A stretch of 12,772 nt of DNA from Burkholderiaceae bacterium. Lineage in GTDB: Bacteria; Pseudomonadota; Gammaproteobacteria; Burkholderiales; Burkholderiaceae. Shown here piece after piece: positions 1 to 6,058 of this stretch (position 1 is its first letter; each line of letters opens with the position of its first letter). The notes under the pieces were generated by a model. It saw only the letters and a list, made by a program, of their open reading frames with translations, did no database searches and was not told the origin of the DNA. A program made the position numbers and the translations under genes. The stretch is from the NCBI GenBank assembly GCA_947457745.1, contig CANGWT010000037.1, forward strand, positions 1-12,772, written 5' to 3'.

Positions 1-135
1 AGACTCACTCAAGCGAATCTTTTGCTCTGCTCGATTTAACTGCCAAACACCAGCGCCGCAGCCAATTACAATTACCACAAGAGCTGATAATGTGGCAACT
101 ATACGGCTGGTAATTAAGCTAGAAAAAATATTCAC
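1..135 (-). CDS. SURF1 family protein, N-terminal fragment (cut by the window edge)
   Basis: The first 45 codons of a minus-strand gene that continues past the left edge. SURF1 is an inner-membrane assembly factor that helps insert heme a into subunit I of cytochrome c oxidase. Seen here: a short N-terminus, one hydrophobic helix at about residues 12-30, and immediately after it the SURF1 hallmark GVWQLNRAEQK (residues 29-39). The start is GTG at 135. An in-frame stop lies a few codons upstream and no ATG is available, so no longer start is likely. No good ribosome binding site is visible. The gene is head to head with the DUF2909 gene, with only 14 bases between their start codons. Its position next to coxC supports the call. 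The fragment is short, but the motif is characteristic. Confidence 0.85.
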   Translation of the reverse strand, partial: MNIFSSLITSRIVATLSALVVIVIGCGAGVWQLNRAEQKIRLSES

Positions 136-149
136 GAGGGTACTTTGAG

Positions 150-362
150 ATGAAATGGGTTATTCCAATTGCACTGCTAATCATTGTTGGGAGCCTAGGC
201 TCCGCACTCTATTTCATGATGAAAGACAAGGGTCGCAGCTCAAGAATGGTTCAGTCGCTTACGTTGCGTATTGGACTATCAATCGTGCTCTTCTTGGGAA
301 TACTGATTGCCCACTACTTTGGCTATATCGAAGCTACTGGTGTGCGGGTAGGAACAAACTAG
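150..362 (+). CDS. DUF2909 / twin transmembrane protein
   Basis: A 70-residue protein made of two hydrophobic helices (about residues 3-24 and 39-59) joined by a short charged loop (KDKGRSSR). This is the layout of the small DUF2909 'twin transmembrane' proteins found beside cytochrome oxidase genes in betaproteobacteria. Its function is unknown; involvement in oxidase assembly is only inferred from location. The ATG at 150 has a GAGGG ribosome binding site about 9 bases upstream (136-140). It lies on the strand opposite to the cox genes, between coxC and SURF1, and ends ahead of a strong hairpin shared with coxC. An overlapping 73-residue frame starting at 155 is a shadow with no hydrophobic pattern. 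Confidence 0.8.
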   Translation: MKWVIPIALLIIVGSLGSALYFMMKDKGRSSRMVQSLTLRIGLSIVLFLGILIAHYFGYIEATGVRVGTN

Positions 363-396
363 GCGCCCTCCACTAAAAAGAATAAGGACTCAAAAC

Positions 397-421
397 AAAT
401 CGGGGCTAAATGCCCCGATTT
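397..421. terminator. Bidirectional rho-independent terminator between DUF2909 and coxC
   Basis: A perfect 10-bp stem, AAATCGGGGC (397-406) paired with GCCCCGATTT (412-421), encloses a 5-base loop. It is flanked by T-rich sequence on both strands (TTTTGATTT reading right; TTTGTTTT reading left). It sits between the stop codons of two converging genes (362 and 430), so it can end both transcripts. It would largely separate coxC transcription from SURF1. Confidence 0.85.
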
Positions 422-429
422 TGATTTCC

Positions 430-1284
430 TTACATCCAGTAAACAGCGATGTACAGACCAAGCCAAACTACGTCAACGAAGTGCCAATACCAAGCAGCAC
501 CCTCGAAGGCAAAATGATTTTCAGCGGTAAAGTCGCCGCGTATCATACGACGGAGAACAATCGCCAACATCAAACCGCCAAGGAATACGTGGAAACCATG
601 GAAACCAGTCAACATAAAGAAGGTTGAGCCATAAATGCCTGAAGTTAACTTCAAGTTCAAGGCATGGTATGCATGGTAGTACTCATACATCTGAAAGCCC
701 AAGAAGATAATGCCAAGGCCAACGGTAGCAGCTAAAGCGATGATTGCCTTCTTCATGTGATTTTCGCGAATCGCGTGGTGAGCGTAAGTCACTGTCACAC
801 CAGAAGATAAAAGTAACAAAGTGTTGATGGTAGGGATCGGCCATGGGCCCATAGTCGTAAATTTCTCCACTAAACCAGCAGGACCATCATTAGGCCAAAC
901 AGCTTGGAAATTTGGCCACAGCAATTTGCTTTCCACATCACCCATCCAAGGCATCGCAATATTACGCGCGTAGAACAATGCAGAAAAGAATGCGCCGAAG
1001 AACATAATCTCCGAGAAGATGAACCAAGCCATCGACCAACGGTAAGAGATGTCAACGTTCACACCATTCTTACCAGAGTTGGATTCAGCAATAGTGTCTC
1101 CAAACCAGTTGTACAGAACAAATAAGACCCAGAGCACACCGACCGCAGTTACTGGGCCGCCCCAAGCTGCGTGATTTACCCAGCCAGACATACCAGCGGC
1201 AAAAGCAAGCAAACCTAAAGCTACCGAAGCTGGATGACTAGATAGTCCAGGAACAAAATAGTAAGGGGTTGAATTGGATGACAT
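430..1284 (-). CDS. ctaE: Cytochrome c oxidase subunit III (CoxC/CtaE)
   Basis: Subunit III of the aa3-type heme-copper oxidase, a multi-helix inner-membrane subunit that carries no metals and stabilises the catalytic core. The 284-residue product has family sequences including the N-terminal YYFVPG, WSMAWFIFSEIMFFGAFFSALFYAR, the GFQMYEYYHA segment and the C-terminal GAAWYWHFVDVVWLGLY. I chose the ATG at 1284 because it is preceded by AGAGAGAATAAG and gives the usual MSSNSTPYYF N-terminus. A TTG six codons upstream (1302) is unlikely. It is the last gene of the cox run, 29 bases after the DUF2970 gene, and ends at the 397-421 terminator. Its start region shares 13 identical bases with that of coxB. 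Confidence 0.97.
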   Translation of the reverse strand: MSSNSTPYYFVPGLSSHPASVALGLLAFAAGMSGWVNHAAWGGPVTAVGVLWVLFVLYNWFGDTIAESNSGKNGVNVDISYRWSMAWFIFSEIMFFGAFFSALFYARNIAMPWMGDVESKLLWPNFQAVWPNDGPAGLVEKFTTMGPWPIPTINTLLLLSSGVTVTYAHHAIRENHMKKAIIALAATVGLGIIFLGFQMYEYYHAYHALNLKLTSGIYGSTFFMLTGFHGFHVFLGGLMLAIVLRRMIRGDFTAENHFAFEGAAWYWHFVDVVWLGLYIAVYWM

Positions 1285-1313
1285 CTTATTCTCTCTATTC
1301 AATCAAAAAATAA

Positions 1314-1508
1314 TCAATGGGACACAACTGCTTTAACTATCAAAAGGAGTATGCCCATAAAAATCAAGGCGCCTAAAACTCCCGCAATAATAATATGGAC
1401 AAAACTTAATGAAGCAACATCTTCCTGCAAACCTGATTTTTTACGCACACCTAAAAAAGCCCACAATACTGCGATCATGGATTGCGTAAATGAGCTCTTC
1501 TTACTCAT
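1314..1508 (-). CDS. DUF2970 small membrane protein
   Basis: A 64-residue protein with a basic N-terminal half (MSKKSSFTQSMIAVLWAFLGVRKKSGLQED) and one strong C-terminal membrane helix (about residues 35-62). This matches the DUF2970 family, which occurs in the cox gene clusters of Burkholderiales between ctaG and coxC. Its function is not established; a role in oxidase assembly is an inference from position. The ATG overlaps the ctaG stop codon as ATGA (1505-1508), so translation is probably coupled to ctaG and no separate ribosome binding site is needed. Confidence 0.85.
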   Translation of the reverse strand: MSKKSSFTQSMIAVLWAFLGVRKKSGLQEDVASLSFVHIIIAGVLGALIFMGILLLIVKAVVSH

Positions 1509-2098
1509 GATGCTGATTTTGATTTAGGTGTTGTTGAGCCAGCTGGCTGCTGACCAATGCCCAACTCAAAGAAGGTATATGACAAAGTAATTGTTTTGAC
1601 ATCAGCAGGCAAACCCGCATCAATTACAAATACTACTGGCATTTTCTTCATTTCATGGGCTGTCAAAGTTTGCTGCTGAAAACAAAAACATTCTAATTTA
1701 GTGAAGAACTCCATGGCACTCTTCGGCGCATAACTTGGAATTGCTTGGGCTTCAACAGGGCGGTTTAAATTATTGGTAACCTCGTAAACAATCTCCGTCA
1801 TTTCGCCTGGATGTACTTCTAAAAAGTTCTTGACTGGGCGAAACGTAAAAGGACCACGGCTATTAGAGTCAAACTCAATAGTCACCTTACGAGAATAGTC
1901 GACCTGGGTATTGCCAACCTTGTTTGCACTATAAGCACGAATACCATAGTCGTTCTTGCTCGTGACCACATTGATGCCAGTCACCTCGCACAAGGCCTTA
2001 TACATTGGCACTAATGCGTAGCCAAAACCAAACATCATGACTGAGGCGATCAAGAGCTTCAGCAAGATTTGGCGGTTAATGGAGGCAATAGTAGACAT
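1505..2098 (-). CDS. ctaG: Cytochrome c oxidase assembly protein CtaG / COX11 (copper chaperone)
   Basis: COX11/CtaG delivers copper to the CuB centre of oxidase subunit I on the outer side of the inner membrane. The 197-residue protein has one N-terminal membrane anchor (about residues 11-31), a conserved cysteine after it (C37, in YKALCEVTGIN), and the copper-binding motif ECFCFQQQTL (C137 and C139). The beta-rich periplasmic domain carries the usual family blocks such as RPVKNFLEVHPGEM and LSYTFFELG. The last ~17 residues are a low-complexity Pro/Ser/Lys tail. It lies between the small assembly protein gene and DUF2970, overlapping the latter by 4 bases. Confidence 0.96.
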   Translation of the reverse strand: MSTIASINRQILLKLLIASVMMFGFGYALVPMYKALCEVTGINVVTSKNDYGIRAYSANKVGNTQVDYSRKVTIEFDSNSRGPFTFRPVKNFLEVHPGEMTEIVYEVTNNLNRPVEAQAIPSYAPKSAMEFFTKLECFCFQQQTLTAHEMKKMPVVFVIDAGLPADVKTITLSYTFFELGIGQQPAGSTTPKSKSAS

Positions 2099-2114
2099 GA
2101 GTATTCGGCGGGCT

Positions 2115-2246
2115 TTAACCCAATAAGCCCCGTTTAATCAGGATACCTAGAAAGAACACTAGAACGACTGTTAAAAGAATAAAGCCCAATCTGCGATTAC
2201 TGGCAGACTGGGATTTGTGCGCTGCTACTTTAGATTCCTGCAGCAT
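2115..2246 (-). CDS. Cytochrome oxidase small assembly protein (43 residues)
   Basis: A short gene I found by reading the space between coxA and ctaG. The ATG at 2246 lies inside the coxA 3' end (17-base overlap, different frame) and the TAA is at 2115-2117. The product starts MLQESKVAAHKSQSASNRRL and continues into a single hydrophobic helix (about residues 21-37) followed by a KRGLLG tail. The NRRLG entry into one membrane helix and the exact location between ctaD and ctaG match the tiny 'cytochrome oxidase small assembly protein' annotated in Burkholderiales. The molecular role is not known to me beyond that name. The overlap suggests translational coupling to coxA, with an AGAG-like site a few bases before the ATG. 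Only 16 bases separate it from ctaG. Confidence 0.85.
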   Translation of the reverse strand: MLQESKVAAHKSQSASNRRLGFILLTVVLVFFLGILIKRGLLG

Positions 2247-3849
2247 TTAACTCTGCAGCAGTTGGAGGTGTTTCAAATGTGTGATACGGTGCTGGTGATG
2301 GCACTGTCCACTCCAAACCTTTGGCGCCATCCCATGGCTTCATAGAGGCTTTTTCGCCCTTGCCGTTATAGGCTGGCAAAACAACAAACAGCAAAAAGAA
2401 AACCTGAGACAAGCCAAATCCAAGAGCGCCAATAGATGCGATTGTATTAAAGTCAGTAAACTGAGTTGGGTAGTCAGCATAACGGCGTGGCATACCCGCT
2501 AAGCCCAAGAAGTGCATTGGGAAGAAAGTGATGTTGAAGAAAATCATGGAAGTCCAGAAGTGAATCTTGCCGCGAGTTTCATTAGCCATATAGCCAGTCC
2601 ACTTTGGACACCAGTAGTAAAAACCAGCAAACATCGCAAACAAGGAGCCAGCTACTAAAACATAGTGGAAGTGAGCAACAACGTAATACGTATCTTGCAA
2701 GCCAATATCAATTGGCGCCATCGCCAAGATCAAGCCGGTAAAGCCACCCATGGTAAATACAAATATAAATCCAACTGACCACAACATCGGGGTTTCAAAG
2801 GTCATGGAACCTTTCCACATGGTTGCAACCCAGTTGAAAATCTTTACGCCTGTTGGAACGGCAATCAACATCGTGGCATACATAAAGAACAGTTGGCCAG
2901 TTACTGGCATACCAGTTGCAAACATATGGTGAGCCCAAACGATGAATGACAAGATCGCAATAGATGCAGTTGCATACACCATTGAGCTATAACCAAACAA
3001 AGTTTTTCTTGAGAAAGCAGGAATGATCTCGCTCACGATTCCAAATGCTGGAAGAATCATGATGTAAACCTCTGGATGACCAAAGAACCAGAAAATATGC
3101 TGGAACATAACTGGATCACCACCGCCAACTGCAGAGAAGAAAGAAGTACCGAAGTGACGATCTGTCAAAACCATGGTGATCGCACCTGCTAATACTGGCA
3201 TAACAGCGATTAACAAGTAAGCAGTGATCAACCATGTCCAGCAGAACATTGGCATCTTCATCAAAGTCAAGCCAGGAGCGCGCATATTCAAGATGGTCAC
3301 GATGATATTAATCGAACCCATGATTGAAGAAGCTCCCAACAAGTGGAGTGCAAAGATGGCCATATCTAAACCTGGGCCCATCTGTGATGTCAATGGAGCA
3401 TACAAAGTCCAACCACCAGCAGGAGCGCCACCAGGAGCTAAGAATGAACCAAACAACAAGCAAGCAGCTACTGGCAAAATCCAGAAACTCAAGTTGTTCA
3501 TCCGTGCGAAAGCCATATCGGATGCGCCGATTTGAACAGGAATCATCCAATTCGCAAATCCAACAAAGGCCGGCATGATAGCGCCGAACACCATTACTAG
3601 ACCGTGCATAGTGGTTAACTGGTTGAAAAACTCAGGTCGCAAAAACTGCAGACCTGGCTGGAACAACTCCAAACGAATACCCAGAGCCATCACGCCGCCA
3701 GCCAGTAAGCTGATAAACGAGAAGATCAGGTACATCGTACCGATATCTTTGTGGTTAGTTGCAAACAACCAACGGCGCCAGCCATGTGGCGTATGGTCAT
3801 CATGCGCATGGTCGTGTGCATGATCGTGGGTAGTTGAAATGGTGCTCAT
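2230..3849 (-). CDS. ctaD: Cytochrome c oxidase subunit I (CoxA/CtaD)
   Basis: Catalytic subunit I of the proton-pumping aa3-type oxidase, 539 residues with about twelve membrane helices. All metal ligands are visible: heme a by H82 (TMHGLVMVF) and H395, heme a3 by H393 (VVAHFHYVL), and CuB by H258, H307 and H308 (WFFGHPEVY; WAHHMF). Y262 sits where the His-Tyr crosslink forms. The glutamate of the HPEVY motif (E260) marks an A1-type enzyme with a D-channel. The N-terminus is unusually histidine/aspartate-rich (eight His within residues 8-22). A good GGAG ribosome binding site precedes the ATG at 3849. It follows coxB by 44 bases and overlaps the downstream 43-residue gene. Confidence 0.98.
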   Translation of the reverse strand: MSTISTTHDHAHDHAHDDHTPHGWRRWLFATNHKDIGTMYLIFSFISLLAGGVMALGIRLELFQPGLQFLRPEFFNQLTTMHGLVMVFGAIMPAFVGFANWMIPVQIGASDMAFARMNNLSFWILPVAACLLFGSFLAPGGAPAGGWTLYAPLTSQMGPGLDMAIFALHLLGASSIMGSINIIVTILNMRAPGLTLMKMPMFCWTWLITAYLLIAVMPVLAGAITMVLTDRHFGTSFFSAVGGGDPVMFQHIFWFFGHPEVYIMILPAFGIVSEIIPAFSRKTLFGYSSMVYATASIAILSFIVWAHHMFATGMPVTGQLFFMYATMLIAVPTGVKIFNWVATMWKGSMTFETPMLWSVGFIFVFTMGGFTGLILAMAPIDIGLQDTYYVVAHFHYVLVAGSLFAMFAGFYYWCPKWTGYMANETRGKIHFWTSMIFFNITFFPMHFLGLAGMPRRYADYPTQFTDFNTIASIGALGFGLSQVFFLLFVVLPAYNGKGEKASMKPWDGAKGLEWTVPSPAPYHTFETPPTAAELNAAGI

Positions 3850-3893
3850 GGATTACTCCGGTTTAGTTTGATCTGTATAAATTCTTAAAATAA

Positions 3894-5051
3894 TTACTTG
3901 CCAGCACGCGCAGAGACAATATCTTGGGTCTGAATCACTTCACCCGTTTTGTTGCCCCATGCATTACGGGTATAAGTCATCACTGCAGCAATATCGCCAT
4001 CAGAAATCACGCCAGCCCACTTAGGCATTGCACCTTTACCATTAATCAGGATGTTGTATTGAGCTGCTTTTGGCCCGAGCACCATCTTGCTGCCATCCAA
4101 GGCCGGGAAGGCGCCAGCACCTTTACCGTTTGGCTGGTGACATGCTGCGCAGTTAGCTGCGTAAACCTTAGCGCCACGCTCTTTTTGTTCATCCAGGGTG
4201 TAAACCTTAGATGGGTCATCAGATGTTGCACCCATTTCTTTTTTCTTCTCATCTACCCATTTGGTGTAGTCCTCTTGAGAAACGACTCTCACTACGATCG
4301 GCATAAAAGCATGTTGCGCGCCGCATAGCTCAGAACATTGGCCACGGTAAGTGCCAATTTTTTCTGCGCGGAACCAAGTGTCACGAACGAAACCAGGAAT
4401 TGCATCTTGCTTTACACCAAATGCTGGAACCGCCCATGCATGGATCACATCGTTTGCAGTTGTAATAATGCGAATCTTCTTACCAACAGGCACAACCATC
4501 TCATTATCAACTTCCATCAAATACGTATTTGATTTTGGTGCCAAATTGTTAACCGCCTCGCGTGAAGTGGATAAGGTAGATAAGAAGCTAATTCCCTCGC
4601 CTTCGCCCTTAATGTAGTCGTAACCCCACTTCCACTGATAACCAGTAGTCTTAATAGTGATATCAGAATTGGTAGTGTCTTTCATTGCTACAACTGTCTT
4701 GGTTGCTGGCAAAGCCATACCAATAACAATGATCAAAGGAATGATTGTCCAAATAATTTCAACAGTGGTGCTTTCATGGAAAGAAGCAGACTTAGCACCC
4801 AAAGATTTACGGTGCTTCAAGATGGAATAAAACATCACACCAAATACGCCTACAAAAATAAGCGCGCAGATGACCAACATCATCCAATGCAACCAATGAA
4901 TCTCTGCCATGATTTTTGTGGCTGGGGCAGTGAAATTCAGCTGATTTACTGCTGGACCACCCTGCATATCTTCAGCCGCACGTGCAAATGCAGCACCAAA
5001 GGCTGCTACTAAATAGAGCGAAGCCCTAGTGACTTTTCCAAATAAATTCAT
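3894..5051 (-). CDS. coxB: Cytochrome c oxidase subunit II with fused cytochrome c domain (CoxB/CtaC, caa3 type)
   Basis: Subunit II accepts electrons from cytochrome c through the binuclear CuA centre. In the 385-residue product I see a signal peptide (about 1-25, ending ARA), two membrane helices (about 52-78 and 97-118), and a cupredoxin domain with CuA ligands H204, C239, E241, C243, H247 and M250 (CSELCGAQHAFM). At the C-terminus is a covalent heme c domain with CAACH at 301-305 and probable axial M342 (AMPKWAG). The extra heme domain makes this a caa3-like arrangement that can carry its own electron donor. It is the first gene of the operon, with AGAGAATAAG before the ATG and a candidate promoter about 90 bases upstream. 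Confidence 0.98.
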   Translation of the reverse strand: MNLFGKVTRASLYLVAAFGAAFARAAEDMQGGPAVNQLNFTAPATKIMAEIHWLHWMMLVICALIFVGVFGVMFYSILKHRKSLGAKSASFHESTTVEIIWTIIPLIIVIGMALPATKTVVAMKDTTNSDITIKTTGYQWKWGYDYIKGEGEGISFLSTLSTSREAVNNLAPKSNTYLMEVDNEMVVPVGKKIRIITTANDVIHAWAVPAFGVKQDAIPGFVRDTWFRAEKIGTYRGQCSELCGAQHAFMPIVVRVVSQEDYTKWVDEKKKEMGATSDDPSKVYTLDEQKERGAKVYAANCAACHQPNGKGAGAFPALDGSKMVLGPKAAQYNILINGKGAMPKWAGVISDGDIAAVMTYTRNAWGNKTGEVIQTQDIVSARAGK

Positions 5052-5129
5052 CTTATTCTCTGTTTATTGTCATGAGCTTCTGCAGAAATACACCCTCAGG
5101 AAGCCCAAAAAAACGGTATCAAGCAATTC

Positions 5130-5143
5130 AACTAGCGCTAATT
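5130..5143. repeat. Imperfect 14-bp palindrome at the predicted cox transcription start
   Basis: The sequence AACTAGCGCTAATT reads the same on both strands at 12 of 14 positions, with a perfect core TAGCGCTA (5133-5140). It overlaps the -10 edge and the predicted start site of the cox promoter candidate, which is where a repressor operator could sit. A chance palindrome is quite possible, and I do not recognise it as the site of a known regulator. Confidence 0.35.
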
Positions 5144-5169
5144 ATAGGGTTAATTAGGCACAAGAACAA
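5141..5169 (-). promoter_or_regulatory. Candidate sigma-70 promoter of the cox operon
   Basis: On the minus strand a perfect TATAAT (5146 down to 5141) is preceded at a 17-base spacing by TTGTTC (5169 down to 5164), a half-matching -35. Transcription would start near 5134, giving an untranslated leader of about 80 bases ahead of coxB at 5051. It lies in the largest intergenic space of the window (5052-5231). There is no independent evidence beyond matching and position. Confidence 0.5.
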
Positions 5170-5231
5170 ACCAGGCTAACTATGCCACCCTCAATCTTGA
5201 CAATGGTTTAAAAGATAGTGAAGACTTACAC

Positions 5232-6035
5232 TTAAGCAGAATCATTCCTAGTCTTGCGCCCGATTTGATTTAAACCAATATATGCGACATCATCTTGCGC
5301 TTTTGCGAGGTTCTTACCCAAAGCCCAGGCATGCCCATAAACCACCTCTAAAGTCAGTTTTTGAGGTAATTGAGTAGCTATGGCGCTATTTTGATAGTTC
5401 GCACCAAGCAAATTGAGTGCTCTTGCATCTGACATGAGGACGCTGTCAGAGTCATAGTCCAAACCCAAGAACTCCATATCCATCACCGGGTCAGAAAAGC
5501 GCTCGCCCAGTAGGGCATCCCCCATATCGTGCATATCCCAAGGGCTAGCCAAGTTTTGAATAGGTAATTGTTGCGCCAAGAGTTCGGATCTGAGCTCTTT
5601 GGCAGTATCTGGGCCCAGATAGCTAAATGTTAGTAATCCACCTTCTTTAAGTACTCGCCAGCATTCTTGCAGAAAATGCTTAGGGTCAGCTAAATCCTGC
5701 ATCAAGAGAACACTCACTACTAAATCTACAGAATTACTAGGAAGATTAATGCGGCCTGTTTTCTTGTAGTCATTAAGGGAAACAAGGAATGCCGGCTTCA
5801 TTCTTGAATTATAAAAACGAGCTACTCTCAATTTAAATAAATTAAAACCGGATAGCTCACATTCTGGGGCGCTGTGAAAACGAATACCTGGAAAGCGTTT
5901 TGTCAAAAAAGAACTATGCACACCAGGAAAATCTGGAATCAGCAAAATGTCTTTTGGTTCTAATTTCACGATGTCCAATTTTTGCAACATGCGCGTTGCA
6001 ATTTCATCCTGAAGCCATCTGATTGATTGGGTCAT
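5232..6035 (-). CDS. BioC-like class I SAM-dependent methyltransferase with degenerate motif I
   Basis: Probably a methyltransferase-fold protein related to BioC (malonyl-ACP O-methyltransferase of biotin synthesis). Seen from the ATG at 6035 (267 residues): WLQDEIATRMLQKLDIVKLEP near the N-terminus, the post-motif block VDLVVSVLLMQDLADPKHFLQECWRVLKEGGLLTFSYLGPDTAKELR (about residues 103-149), which closely follows the BioC pattern including GPDT.KELR, and a C-terminal EVVYGHAW. The SAM-binding motif I is abnormal: ILLIPDFPG stands where an LDLGCGTG-type loop is expected, so catalysis is uncertain. The frame is open to another ATG at 6134 (300 residues), but that start would overlap the comF start by 76 bases. 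A TATACT placed 6 bases before the ATG at 6035 also favours the shorter form. No bio genes are nearby. Confidence 0.72.
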   Translation of the reverse strand: MTQSIRWLQDEIATRMLQKLDIVKLEPKDILLIPDFPGVHSSFLTKRFPGIRFHSAPECELSGFNLFKLRVARFYNSRMKPAFLVSLNDYKKTGRINLPSNSVDLVVSVLLMQDLADPKHFLQECWRVLKEGGLLTFSYLGPDTAKELRSELLAQQLPIQNLASPWDMHDMGDALLGERFSDPVMDMEFLGLDYDSDSVLMSDARALNLLGANYQNSAIATQLPQKLTLEVVYGHAWALGKNLAKAQDDVAYIGLNQIGRKTRNDSA

Positions 6036-6041
6036 TGGCTC

Positions 6042-6049
6042 AGTATACT
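6042..6049. promoter_or_regulatory. Shared palindromic -10 element between the methyltransferase gene and comF
   Basis: AGTATACT is a perfect palindrome, so a TATACT -10 hexamer is present on both strands in the 23 bases between the two divergent start codons. With the usual 7-base distance, leftward transcription would begin on the methyltransferase ATG (6035) and rightward transcription about 3 bases before the comF ATG (6059). Possible -35 matches (TTGATT on plus, TTGGAC on minus) are at a short 15-base spacing, so the promoters would be weak. Neither gene has a clear ribosome binding site. Confidence 0.35.
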
Positions 6050-6058
6050 CAGCGACCC

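Noticed and set aside
1285..1302. Upstream TTG start adding six residues to CoxC
   Set aside because: The ATG at 1284 has a purine-rich site just upstream and gives the usual N-terminus. The extra MNRENK would be read from that site itself.
3224..3535. 103-residue plus-strand open frame inside coxA
   Set aside because: It is antisense to highly conserved subunit I codons, with no ribosome binding site and no recognisable domain. It is a by-product of coxA codon use.
3924..4328. 134-residue plus-strand open frame inside coxB
   Set aside because: It is antisense to the CuA and cytochrome c domains, whose motifs prove the minus-strand reading. Its composition is typical of a shadow frame.
5091..5125. 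Possible terminator in the T-run between the methyltransferase gene and coxB
   Set aside because: The minus strand has a run of seven T at about 5107-5113, but no stable stem precedes it, so I do not call a terminator.
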